A DNA stretch of 64,000 nucleotides. Origin: Fimbriimonadales bacterium (GTDB lineage: Bacteria; Armatimonadota; Fimbriimonadia; Fimbriimonadales; GBS-DC). Under the pieces are notes generated by a model. The model made no database searches. It saw nothing but the letters and a program-made list of their open reading frames with translations, and was not told where the DNA came from. Both the position numbers and the translations under genes were made by a program. Below are positions 56,505 to 64,000 of the stretch, piece after piece. The first letter of the stretch is position 1; every line of letters starts with the position of its first letter. The DNA is taken from positions 2,240,562 through 2,304,561 of the forward strand of contig AP024673.1 in the NCBI GenBank assembly GCA_025998675.1. Reading direction: 5' to 3'.

Positions 56505-58307
56505 ATGAAACGCCTGTGGTTGGTCGGATTTGCGGGGCTGATGCTGCTGGCGTCGGGGTGGGCGCAGTTGCGTCAAATCCAGTTCAAAAGCGAAGTGATT
56601 CTGGAGCGCACTGCCTACCCGCCAGGCGCAACGGTGAAGGGCGTCGTGGTATTGCAGGTGGACAAGCCCTACCATGTGAACGCGAACCCCGCTTCGGAAG
56701 ACTATCTCATCCCGACGGAACTCCGTATCCCGCAGGGCAAGGGCTATAAGGCGGGCGCGATTGAATACCCCAAGCCCCTTGAGAAGGCGTTCGCCTTCTC
56801 GGAGGGCAAGCCGCTCAAAATCTATGAGGGGCGCGTGCCCATCCGCTTCCAGCTAACGCTGGACAAGAGCGCTCCAAAGGGCAAATTGACCGTGAAGGCG
56901 ACGCTGCGCTATCAGGCGTGCGACGACAACGCCTGCTACCCACCGCGCACCCAGCCGATTGAGATAGTCGTGCCCGTCGCGGACAAGGAGGGCGAACCGA
57001 ACCCGAAGTATCAGGAAGCCATCGCCGGCGCGGAGCCTGCAGAGGAGTCGCCCAGTGGCGGGCTGGTGGAATACCGCAGCGGCTCAGGCGGGCTGGTCGG
57101 ACGGCTGGAGGAGTCGTTCCGCACGGGGCAGTGGGTGTGGTTCACGCTGATTCTGTTTGTGGGCGGGCTGGCGCTGAACCTGACGCCGTGCGTGCTGCCG
57201 CTGATCCCCATCACGCTGGGCTTTTTCAGCATGCAGGCGCGCGGGCAGTTGGGGCAGCGCGTCGGGCTGAGCGCGCTCTATGCGTTGAGCATGGCGGCGA
57301 TGTATGCGATGCTGGGCACGGCGGCGTCGCTGGCGGGCAAAGCGTTCGGCTTCCAGTTCCAGAACCCGTGGGTGCTGGGCGGGCTGATTGCGTTTATTGT
57401 GCTGTTCGCGCTTGCGCTGTTTGGCGTCTACAAGTTCCAGCCGCCGCCCGCGCTGATGCGCTTTGTGGGCGCGCGGCAGGGCTGGATTGGCGCGATTCTG
57501 ATGGGGCTGCTGGCGGGCGTCGCCGCCGCGCCGTGCATCGGACCCGTGATTGCCGCGCTGATTCCCATCGTGGCGGCGACGGCGAACCCGACGATTGGTT
57601 TTCTGGCGTTTCTCGCGCTGGGGCTGGGGCTGGGCGCGCCCTACTTCGTTGCGGGGCTGTTTTACGACCGCGTGCAGAAGCGCATCCCCCGCTCCGGGGA
57701 GTGGACGATTCTGGTGGAGCGCCTCTTCGGCGTGCTGTTACTGGGCGTCGCGCTCTTTTTCGCGAGCAGCCTGATGGCGCCGCAGGTCTATGGCTGGGCG
57801 TGGGTCGCCTTTCTGGGGCTGAGCGCGCTTTACTTTCTGTTCGGCGAGCGCAAGGAGATTACCCAGCCGCGCGTGGTGCGTTTCAAGCAGGCGATTGGCG
57901 TGGCGCTCGCTGCGCTGATGGTCAATAACGCGCTCTCGATGACGCGCCCGAAGGTGGAGATTGCGTGGGAGCCGTACAGCGTGCAGCGACTGGAGCAGGC
58001 GAAGGCGGAGGGCAAGCCCGTCATCATCGACTTCACGGCGACATGGTGTCAGGCGTGCGGCGAACTGAAACACTACACCTTCACCAACCCCGATGTGGTG
58101 CGCGAGTCGGAGCGGTTTGTGCGCCTCGTGCTGGACGCCACCACCGAGACCGACCCCGCCGTGCAGGACGCACTCAAGCGGCACGAGGTTGTCGGGCTGC
58201 CGACGGTGATTTTCATCGACGCGCAGGGCAACGAGCGGCGCGACCTGCGCCTGACGGGCTTCGAACGCGCCGATAAGTTCCTGAAGCGGATGCAGGCGGT
58301 GCAATGA
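56505..58307 (+). CDS. dsbD: thiol:disulfide interchange protein DsbD
   Basis: 600 residues, all three modules. Signal peptide at 1-20 (LVGFAGLMLLASGWAQ). The periplasmic alpha domain has its Cys pair at 139 and 144 (YQACDDNACYPP). The membrane beta domain has eight helices with the conserved cysteines in LTPCVLPLIPI and AAPCIGPVIAA. The C-terminal thioredoxin-like gamma domain carries WCQAC near residue 510 in FTATWCQACGELK. DsbD moves electrons from cytoplasmic thioredoxin to extracytoplasmic partners, for disulfide isomerisation or cytochrome maturation. The AKR gene starts at the stop (ATGATGA). Confidence 0.95.
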   Translation: MKRLWLVGFAGLMLLASGWAQLRQIQFKSEVILERTAYPPGATVKGVVVLQVDKPYHVNANPASEDYLIPTELRIPQGKGYKAGAIEYPKPLEKAFAFSEGKPLKIYEGRVPIRFQLTLDKSAPKGKLTVKATLRYQACDDNACYPPRTQPIEIVVPVADKEGEPNPKYQEAIAGAEPAEESPSGGLVEYRSGSGGLVGRLEESFRTGQWVWFTLILFVGGLALNLTPCVLPLIPITLGFFSMQARGQLGQRVGLSALYALSMAAMYAMLGTAASLAGKAFGFQFQNPWVLGGLIAFIVLFALALFGVYKFQPPPALMRFVGARQGWIGAILMGLLAGVAAAPCIGPVIAALIPIVAATANPTIGFLAFLALGLGLGAPYFVAGLFYDRVQKRIPRSGEWTILVERLFGVLLLGVALFFASSLMAPQVYGWAWVAFLGLSALYFLFGERKEITQPRVVRFKQAIGVALAALMVNNALSMTRPKVEIAWEPYSVQRLEQAKAEGKPVIIDFTATWCQACGELKHYTFTNPDVVRESERFVRLVLDATTETDPAVQDALKRHEVVGLPTVIFIDAQGNERRDLRLTGFERADKFLKRMQAVQ

Positions 58308-59155
58308 TGACGCGCGAGCTGCCCAAACGCGCCTACGGCAAGACAGGCGTCCGAATGCCCATCCTCGCGCTGGGCGGCGCGGGCGTGCTGCAGGACGCCA
58401 GCCGCAAACAGGAAGCGATCGCCATCATCCGCGAAGCTGTCGAGCAGGGAGTCTACTACCTCGACACCGCCCAGCAGTATCGCGATAGCGAGACCATCTT
58501 CGGCGAAGCCATCGAGGGCGTCCGCGCGAAGGTGTTCCTCAGCACCAAGAGCGCGCAACGGGACTACGATGGCGCGTTGCGCGACCTGCAGAACAGCCTC
58601 AAACGCCTGCGCACCGACCGACTGGAGCAGTGGATTGTGCATCATGTCTCCTACCCGCACGAGATTGACCGCCTGTTCGCGCCCAACGGCGCCATCAAAG
58701 CGTTCCAGCAGGCGAAAGAGCAGAAAATCGTGCAGTATGTCGGCATTTCAGGGCACAACGACCCGCAGGTCCTCAAAACCGCGATGGAGCGGTTCCCGTT
58801 CGATATGGTGTTGTTTCCGCTGAACCCGACGGAGCCGCACCACCCGCGCACCTTCGCGAAGGAGTTTCTGGAGTACGCGCGGCGCAAGGGAGTCGGGCTG
58901 GCGGTGATGAAGGTGATGGGCGTCGGGCGGCTGGTGGGCGAAGGCAGGTTCACCGTCAGCGAGCTGTTCCGCTACGCGCTGAGCCATCCGATTCACACGA
59001 CGGTGATTTTGCCCAACAGCCTGCGCGAGTTGCGCGAGCTGATTGCGGCGGCGCGCGCCTTCACGCCCCTCTCGCCCGACGAGCTGCGCGCCCTCGAAGC
59101 CCGCGCGAAGCCCCTCGCCGACCAGGTAGCGGGGATGTACCACCAGTGGCCGTAG
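58304..59155 (+). CDS. aldo/keto reductase family protein
   Basis: 283 residues. The AKR tetrad is in place: Asp and Tyr in YYLDTAQQYRDSE (the usual DTAxxY), Lys in VFLSTKSAQ, and His in QWIVHHVSYP. TIM-barrel strands (VQYVGISGHN, GVGLAVMKVMGVGRL) follow, and the end binds cofactor in the AKR manner. Substrates could be small aldehydes or sugars. Its start overlaps the dsbD stop by four bases (two ATGs are available, 58304 and 58307), showing coupling. It converges with the SCP2 gene 3 bases away. Confidence 0.92.
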   Translation: MMTRELPKRAYGKTGVRMPILALGGAGVLQDASRKQEAIAIIREAVEQGVYYLDTAQQYRDSETIFGEAIEGVRAKVFLSTKSAQRDYDGALRDLQNSLKRLRTDRLEQWIVHHVSYPHEIDRLFAPNGAIKAFQQAKEQKIVQYVGISGHNDPQVLKTAMERFPFDMVLFPLNPTEPHHPRTFAKEFLEYARRKGVGLAVMKVMGVGRLVGEGRFTVSELFRYALSHPIHTTVILPNSLRELRELIAAARAFTPLSPDELRALEARAKPLADQVAGMYHQWP

Positions 59156-59158
59156 ACG

Positions 59159-59563
59159 CTACGCGCTCAGCCCCTTCTCCTGCAGGTACGCCTTGTAAAC
59201 CGCCACCGCCTGCGGCATGGTGCTGGTGAGCTGCATGATGCCGCTGACGCGCCCTTTGGGCTGAATCTTGCGCTGGGTGAACGCCATCATCGCGTTCTCC
59301 TGACCCGTGTAGAGCTTGTGGAACAGGTCGGCGGTCAGGGTCAGGGCGGCTTCCTCTTCACCGTCGGGCTTTTCGGGCAACATCTCCAGCTTGCCGCCGC
59401 GCGTGTCAATCCAGAAATCGACATCGGGCTGCTTGATGTGAATCGCAATCAGCATGTCCAGCTTCTGCCAGCCCTCGCGAATCACATCCACCTCGCGCAG
59501 CCGCTCGATAAACTCCATCACAAACGCCTTCGCTTGCTCAGCATCGCGATACGGGAACCCCAT
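59159..59563 (-). CDS. SCP2 sterol-binding domain protein
   Basis: 134 residues, one SCP2-like domain: VDFWIDTRGGKLEMLPEKPDGEEEAALTLTADLFHKLYTGQENAMMAFTQRKIQPKGRVSG, where the DLFHKLYTGQ and FTQRKIQPKGRV segments are typical of the fold that binds lipids or CoA esters. No signal peptide, so cytoplasmic. It follows metG by 54 bases in the same direction and may be in the same unit. Ligand unknown. Confidence 0.87.
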   Translation of the reverse strand: MGFPYRDAEQAKAFVMEFIERLREVDVIREGWQKLDMLIAIHIKQPDVDFWIDTRGGKLEMLPEKPDGEEEAALTLTADLFHKLYTGQENAMMAFTQRKIQPKGRVSGIMQLTSTMPQAVAVYKAYLQEKGLSA

Positions 59564-59617
59564 CGTCGTCTACCTCCGACGGAAGGGTTAGACAGTATGC
59601 AGCGGATTCCTGCCGTC

Positions 59618-61555
59618 TCAGCGCACGATGCTGCCGCTGGGCACTTCGCGGTCGGGATGGAGCAGCACCGCTTTGCCGTCCACATCCGCCGCCAGCATCA
59701 TGCCCTCCGAGACGATGCCCCGAATCAGCGCAGGCTGCAGGTTCACCAGCACGGGAATCTGCTTGCCCACGATCTGGTCGGGCGTGTAGTCTTCGGCGAT
59801 GCCTGCGACAATCGTGCGCGTCTCGCCGCCGACCTCGAGCGTGAGCTTGAGCAACTTGGTGGATTTGGGCACAGGCTCGGCGGCGACGACGGTGGCAATC
59901 CGAATCTGCAGTCGCTTGAAGTCGTCGATGGTGATTGTGTCTTGCATAGGCGCAGCTCCTTGTTGAGGCGTTGGTTGGGCGGGCGGCGCAGGCGAGGGCT
60001 TCGACTCAGGCTTGGCTTGCAAGCGCGGGAAGATGGGCTTCGGCTCCTGCAGCGCGTGTCCCGCAGGCAGGGCGTCCATCGCGCTCGCCTCACTCCATGG
60101 GGGAACCTCGCCGACGCCGAGTTGCCGCGCAATCTCACGGGCGACCTGGGGCATCGCAGGCTCCACCAGCGCGCTCAGCAGGCGCGCGGCGATCAGCCCC
60201 GCGTACAGCACCTGCCCTGCGCGGGTTGTATCGCCCTGCTTCATCAGCGTCCATGGCGCCTGCTCGTCGTAATAGCGGTTCACCGCGCCGATAATCTGCC
60301 ACGCCTCGCGCAGTCCGCGCGGGAAATCGACCGCCTCGTAGGCGTCCGCGACGCGCGCCGCCTGCTGCGCGAACAGGTCGGCAAGCCCCGCGTCCACCCG
60401 CGCGCCGTCGGGCACGCGCCCGCCGAAATAGCGGTGCATCATCGACAGCGTGCGGTGCAGCATGTTGCCCAGATCGTTCGCCAGATCGCCGTTGTAGCGC
60501 GTCTCCAGCCCCTCCAGACTGAACTCGGCGTCGGAGTCGGTGGGCATCTCACGCAGCATGTAGTAGCGGAAGGCGTCGACGGCGTAGGGCGTCTCGCAGC
60601 CCGCCGCCTGCGCCAGCGACTCCGCCACCTCCAGCGGCGCGTACACATTCCCCAGCGACTTGGACATTTTCTGCTTGTTCACAATCCACCAGCCGTGCCC
60701 ATACAACCGCTCGGGCAGGGGCAGCTCCAGCGCCATCAGCATCGCGGGCCAGATGGTGGCGTGAAAGCGCGGCAGGATGTCCTTGCCCATCAGTTGCAAG
60801 TCGGGCGGCCAGGCGTCGGTATAGTCGTCGCGCTCCAGCCAGCCCGTCGCCGTCAGGTAGTTCAGCAGCGCGTCGAACCACACATAGACCACGCCGCTTT
60901 CAGGGTCGTCGGGCACGGGCACGCCCCAGTCGGTTCCCGTGCGCGAGACGGCGATGTCCTGCAAGCCCTCGGCAATAAACCCCAGCGTCTCGTTGCGACG
61001 CACCTCTGGCTCGATAAAGTGCGGGTTCGCGGCGATATGTTCCTTCAGGCGCGATTCGTAGGCGGAGAGGCGGAAGTAGTAGCACGGCTCGTCGCGCCAC
61101 TCCAGCGGTTTGCCGCAATCGGGGCAGGCGCGCGACTCGTCCACCTTGCTGCTGGCGAAGAAGGTCTCGCACGAAACGCAGTACCAGCCCTGATAGCTGC
61201 CTTTGTAGATGTCGCCTTTATCGCGCAGGCGACGAAACACTTCGGCGACCACCTGCTTGTGGCGGGCTTCGGTCGTGCGGATGAACACATCGTACTCGAT
61301 GTGCAGGGCGCGCCAGGCGCCTTCGAACGCCTCCGCCATCTCGTCGACGAACTGCTGCGTGGGGACGCCCCGCTCCTGCGCGACGCGATGCACTTTGGGC
61401 GCGTTTTCGTCCGTGCCCGTGAGGAAGTAGACCGTCCGCCCGCGCCGTTTCTGGAACCGTGCGCAGGCGTCCGCCACTATCGTGGTCAGCGCGGTGCCAA
61501 TGTGCGGCACACTGTTGACATAGTAAATCGGCGTTGTAATGTAGTAGCGCTTCAT
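59618..61555 (-). CDS. metG: methionyl-tRNA synthetase with tRNA-binding tail
   Basis: 645 residues from ATG 61555 (MKRYYITTPIYYVNSVPHIG); the GTG three codons earlier is less likely. PHIGT is the HIGH-type motif and KQKMSKSLGN the KMSKS loop. A zinc knuckle has CVSCETF and CPDCGKPL. A Pro-rich linker near residues 510-540 leads to the C-terminal tRNA-binding OB domain (Trbp111/EMAPII type, DFKRLQIRIATVVAAEPVP), which many bacteria fuse to this enzyme. It charges tRNA-Met. The -10 TACACT lies 11 nt upstream. Confidence 0.97.
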   Translation of the reverse strand: MKRYYITTPIYYVNSVPHIGTALTTIVADACARFQKRRGRTVYFLTGTDENAPKVHRVAQERGVPTQQFVDEMAEAFEGAWRALHIEYDVFIRTTEARHKQVVAEVFRRLRDKGDIYKGSYQGWYCVSCETFFASSKVDESRACPDCGKPLEWRDEPCYYFRLSAYESRLKEHIAANPHFIEPEVRRNETLGFIAEGLQDIAVSRTGTDWGVPVPDDPESGVVYVWFDALLNYLTATGWLERDDYTDAWPPDLQLMGKDILPRFHATIWPAMLMALELPLPERLYGHGWWIVNKQKMSKSLGNVYAPLEVAESLAQAAGCETPYAVDAFRYYMLREMPTDSDAEFSLEGLETRYNGDLANDLGNMLHRTLSMMHRYFGGRVPDGARVDAGLADLFAQQAARVADAYEAVDFPRGLREAWQIIGAVNRYYDEQAPWTLMKQGDTTRAGQVLYAGLIAARLLSALVEPAMPQVAREIARQLGVGEVPPWSEASAMDALPAGHALQEPKPIFPRLQAKPESKPSPAPPAQPTPQQGAAPMQDTITIDDFKRLQIRIATVVAAEPVPKSTKLLKLTLEVGGETRTIVAGIAEDYTPDQIVGKQIPVLVNLQPALIRGIVSEGMMLAADVDGKAVLLHPDREVPSGSIVR

Positions 61556-61566
61556 GCGTGGCACTA

Positions 61567-61572
61567 AGTGTA
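61567..61572 (-). promoter_or_regulatory. -10 element for metG
   Basis: TACACT on the minus strand preceded by CGGG, 11 nt before the ATG at 61555, inside the gap after the GT9 gene. Confidence 0.45.
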
Positions 61573-61598
61573 CCCGACGCGAGGTTCACAGGCGTCGC

Positions 61599-62705
61599 TC
61601 AGCGATGGGCGTCCATCGCCTGCTGAACCGCCGTAAGTACCTCGTCGACGGTAATCCACTGGAGGCACTCCTTGCGCAGGCAGCGGTCGGGCGGACAGGC
61701 GCGGCACTGGGCGCGTTTGGTGAGGGCGCGGGCGCGCTGCCCGTAGGGTCCCGTGCGGTCGGGGCTGGTGGGGCCGTAGAGCGACACGACGGGCGTGCGG
61801 AACGCCGCCGCGATGTGCGCCGTGCCCGTGTCGCCGCACACATGTACCGCCGAACGCTGCACGACCGCCATCGCCTCCTGCAGGCTCGTGCGCCCAATCA
61901 GACTGCGCAGGGGACGCTGTTTGAGTCGTCCCAGTTGCTCCTCCAGCGGTTTATCGCCCGGTCCGCCCACGAACACCACAGGCACACCCCACTCCGCCTC
62001 GATGCGGTCGGAGAGCGCGGCGAAGTTTTCGATACGCCAGCGTTTCCACTCCCTGCCTGCGGAGGGGTTCATGCTGATAAACGGCGCGCCCTCGATGCCC
62101 AGCTGCGCCAGTTTGCACGCCGCCTGCTGCTGCGCCTCCTCCGATACAAACAGCGGGAACTCCACGGGCGGTTCGGGCGACTGGGCGTCTTCGGGAGCGG
62201 CGTAGAGGTCGGGGAACTCGCCCGATGCGCCCAGCCAGCGCGCCGCGTCCAGATACTGCTGCACCACATGGCGGTCGGCTCGGTCGGGGATGGGGATGCG
62301 CCGCAGCAGCAGGGGGGTCAGCTCACGCATGCGGTGCGCCCCATAACGAATCGGCACGCCGCCCAGCACACCCCAGAGGGCGCTTTTGAGCAGCCCCTGC
62401 AAATCCAGCGCGACCTGATAGCGTTCGGCGCGCAGCTCGCGGGCAATCCGAAGCACCGTCTGCCGCGCCTCGCGCCCGAAGGGACGCTCCCGAAGCACGC
62501 GATGCGGGATGATGTGCAGCCGATCGATGCGCGGCGAGCCGACCAGCACACCCCCGTGGCGGTCTTCGGCAATCCAGCCAATCTGCAGGTGTGGAAACGC
62601 CCGCTTCAGCGCCGCCGCCACCGGCGAGGCATGCACAATATCCCCCATCGAGGAGACCTTCAGGATGAGCAATCGCTCGACGCGGTTCAAATCTACGGGG
62701 CGCAT
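61599..62705 (-). CDS. glycosyltransferase family 9 (heptosyltransferase-like)
   Basis: 368 residues from ATG 62705 (MRPVDLNRVERLLILKVSSMGDIVH); the frame extends further but within hisH. The GT9 signature LKVSSMGDIVHASP, with its GD-hxhxxP pattern, is at about 13-26, and C-terminal blocks VFVGGPGDKPLEEQ, VHVCGDTGTAHIAAAFRTPVVSLYGPTSPDRTGPYG are the nucleotide-sugar site (donor ADP-heptose in characterised WaaC/WaaF). A cysteine-rich end (CRACPPDRCLRKECLQWI) is common in the family. Supports an LPS-like outer membrane. It overlaps hisH by 13 bases. Confidence 0.9.
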   Translation of the reverse strand: MRPVDLNRVERLLILKVSSMGDIVHASPVAAALKRAFPHLQIGWIAEDRHGGVLVGSPRIDRLHIIPHRVLRERPFGREARQTVLRIARELRAERYQVALDLQGLLKSALWGVLGGVPIRYGAHRMRELTPLLLRRIPIPDRADRHVVQQYLDAARWLGASGEFPDLYAAPEDAQSPEPPVEFPLFVSEEAQQQAACKLAQLGIEGAPFISMNPSAGREWKRWRIENFAALSDRIEAEWGVPVVFVGGPGDKPLEEQLGRLKQRPLRSLIGRTSLQEAMAVVQRSAVHVCGDTGTAHIAAAFRTPVVSLYGPTSPDRTGPYGQRARALTKRAQCRACPPDRCLRKECLQWITVDEVLTAVQQAMDAHR

Positions 62706-63331
62706 AAGGCGGCTCCAGTGAGGCTCAGGAAGTTGCGCAGGATGTGCAAGCCCGTGTCGCTGCTCTTTTCGGGGTGGAACTGCACGGCGTGCAGGTTGCC
62801 CGCGCCGACGGCGCACGCGAAGCGCAGCCCATAGTCGCAGTACGCCGTAATCACGCCGCTATCGTCGGGCGCGGGATAATACGAATGCACGAAGTAGACA
62901 TACGCGCCGTCGGGCACGCCGCGCCAGAGCGGCGAGTCGGGCTGGGCGAGGCGCAGGCGGCTCCAGCCCATGTGGGGCACGCGCATCGGGAAGTCGGGCG
63001 TCTCCGCGAAGCTGACCACGCGCCCCTTCAGCACGCCCAGCCCCGCCACACCGGGCGACTCAGAACTGCTCTCGAACAGCAGCTGCAGTCCCAGGCAGAT
63101 GCCCAGAAACGGCTTACCCGATTCAATCACGCGCCTGAGTGCGGGCGTCAGCCCCGATTCGTCGAGTCGTTGCATCGCCGCGCCGAACGCGCCCACGCCG
63201 GGCAGCACGACCGCATCCGCCGCGTGCAGGTCGGCAGGCTCGCTGGTGATGTGCGCCGTCGCGCCGAGATGCTCCAGCGCCTTCTGCACACTGCGCAGGT
63301 TGCCCATCCCGTAGTTGACAATCGCAATCAT
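62693..63331 (-). CDS. hisH: imidazole glycerol phosphate synthase subunit HisH
   Basis: 212 residues. Glutaminase triad: the nucleophile Cys in FLGICLGLQLLFE (near 80), His and Glu in LHAVQFHPEKSSDTG (near 190). The start IVNYGMGNLRSVQKALEHLG is diagnostic. With HisF it makes IGP and AICAR from PRFAR and glutamine. Its ATG overlaps the hisB stop by 4 bases. hisF and hisA are not downstream; a glycosyltransferase follows instead. Confidence 0.96.
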   Translation of the reverse strand: MIAIVNYGMGNLRSVQKALEHLGATAHITSEPADLHAADAVVLPGVGAFGAAMQRLDESGLTPALRRVIESGKPFLGICLGLQLLFESSSESPGVAGLGVLKGRVVSFAETPDFPMRVPHMGWSRLRLAQPDSPLWRGVPDGAYVYFVHSYYPAPDDSGVITAYCDYGLRFACAVGAGNLHAVQFHPEKSSDTGLHILRNFLSLTGAALCAP

Positions 63332-63960
63332 AGTCCGCCCGGAGGCTCCGCGCCCTCGATGTAGCCTTTGGTGGAGGGGGTTCCCGTGTGGCGCGGGTGG
63401 AAGCGTGTGGCGTGTTCGAGGGCTTTCGCGAACGCCTTGAACAGCGCCTCAATCGCGTGGTGGTCGTTGCCGCCCTGCAGCAGGCGCAGGTGCAGCGTGG
63501 TGTGCGCGTGGCTGACGAACGCGCGGAAAAATTCCGCCACCAGCTCGGTCGGTAGCTGCCCGACGCGCTCGCGCGTGAACGCCGCCTCGAACGCCAGCAG
63601 GGGACGCCCGCTGAAGTCGATCGCGCACAGCGCCAGCGATTCGTCCATCGGCACAATCGCCCAGCCGTAGCGGTTAATCCCGCGCATATCGCCCAGCGCC
63701 TGCTGCACCGCCTTGCCGAAACAGATGCCGACATCCTCCACCGTGTGGTGTTCATCCACCTGCAGGTCGCCCGTCGCGCTGATGACCAGGTCAATCACGG
63801 CGTGGCGGGCAATCTGGGTCAGCATGTGGTCGAAAAAGCCGACGCCCGTGCTGATTTGCGCATTGCCTGTGCCGTCCAGGTCTACCGACACATAGACGCG
63901 CGTTTCGTTCGTCTCGCGTTCGTACATCCCAAATCGGGAACCGGGGTTAGGCGTTCGCAT
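63328..63960 (-). CDS. hisB: imidazoleglycerol-phosphate dehydratase
   Basis: 210 residues, monofunctional HisB. Both metal-binding blocks are present: FFDHMLTQIARH and DEHHTVEDVGI in the first half, AHTTLHLRLLQGGNDHHAIEALFKAFAKAL in the second. It removes water from IGP in histidine synthesis. AGGAGA six bases before the ATG at 63960 supports this start over a later Met at 63927. It overlaps hisH by 4 bases. Confidence 0.96.
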   Translation of the reverse strand: MRTPNPGSRFGMYERETNETRVYVSVDLDGTGNAQISTGVGFFDHMLTQIARHAVIDLVISATGDLQVDEHHTVEDVGICFGKAVQQALGDMRGINRYGWAIVPMDESLALCAIDFSGRPLLAFEAAFTRERVGQLPTELVAEFFRAFVSHAHTTLHLRLLQGGNDHHAIEALFKAFAKALEHATRFHPRHTGTPSTKGYIEGAEPPGGL

Positions 63961-64000
63961 CGTTCTCCTCGTGTTGTAGTCGAATCTGGACGGCGGCGGC
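63947..64000 (-). CDS. 3' end of an upstream gene, probably of the his operon
   Basis: A minus-strand frame enters from the window edge and ends with TAA at 63949-63947, giving a tail AAAVQIRLQHEENDANA. It overlaps the hisB start by 14 bases, as tightly coupled his genes often do (hisC or hisD are usual upstream). Too short to identify; other frames are also open. Confidence 0.3.
   Translation of the reverse strand, partial: AAAVQIRLQHEENDANA

Noticed and set aside
59318-61567. 749-codon plus-strand frame
   Set aside because: Antisense to metG and the SCP2 gene, both with strong family motifs.
1-64000. tRNA or rRNA genes
   Set aside because: I looked for T-loop GGTTCGAATC-like strings and conserved rRNA segments on both strands; the few GTTCGA matches are inside coding regions and lack the cloverleaf arms.

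Overview
The window is a gene-dense, GC-rich bacterial chromosome segment with no rRNA, tRNA, CRISPR array, transposase gene or phage block that I can see. Several traits point to a diderm, probably Armatimonadota (Fimbriimonadia-like), at moderate confidence. These are a C-terminal-Phe beta-barrel protein, an ADP-heptose-type glycosyltransferase, two secreted proteins ending in paired dockerin-like EF-hand repeats of the DDADLLxxLFxFG type, a DUF1559-like pseudopilin head protein, a DUF6754-type membrane protein, and YabN-MazG, PyrR and SufS-SufU genes. No 16S gene is present, so the phylum is an inference.

Layout. 1-3.2 kb: end of a beta-propeller-like gene, an ABC exporter pair and a truncated AlbA_2 gene closed by a MITE-like palindromic repeat. 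3.5-9.8 kb (minus): coiled-coil nuclease-like protein, recG, a small ORF, a DUF6115-like membrane protein, a PPIase lipoprotein and mazG. 9.9-11.9 kb: Rieske-sufS-sufU. 12-16.1 kb: a GH140-like hydrolase, then pcm, enoyl-CoA hydratase, pfkA and a small unknown gene that ends in a second copy of the repeat. 16.2-22.7 kb (minus): an eight-gene operon of an MFS permease, six uncharacterised mostly membrane proteins (one DUF6754-like) and an M24 peptidase. 22.7-33.5 kb: SDR-SRPBCC protein, HyuA, a small DUF4351-like gene, priA, a TPR protein, a dockerin protein, rnhB and an orphan phage-type terminase. 33.5-43 kb: fasciclin protein, DUF1559-like protein with a 58-residue partner, Ycf46-like AAA ATPase, polytopic membrane protein, Uma2 nuclease, PntA-alpha, coiled-coil membrane protein, SDR and a second dockerin protein. 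43-48.7 kb (minus): pyrR-pyrB followed by a PLD-SNF2 helicase and an Mrr-N-like winged-helix protein, a possible DNA-defence pair. 48.8-53.2 kb (minus): beta-barrel protein, a 99-residue protein and an unusual cytosolic metzincin. 53.4-59.2 kb: gmk, NlpC/P60, BrkB, DNA methyltransferase, dsbD and an aldo/keto reductase. 59.2-64 kb (minus): hisB-hisH-heptosyltransferase, metG and an SCP2 protein.

The most general feature is promoter layout. At least fourteen genes have a GG-preceded TAnnnT -10 element ending only 6-11 nt before the start codon and no Shine-Dalgarno sequence, so their mRNAs are probably leaderless. Genes inside operons instead have clear GGAGG-type sites or ATGA/TAATG overlaps. 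The strongest candidates for undescribed biology are the DUF6754 membrane operon, the PLD-helicase/Mrr-N pair, the repeat that supplies the same six-residue tail and stop codon to two unrelated genes, the orphan terminase, and the metzincin with its small partner.
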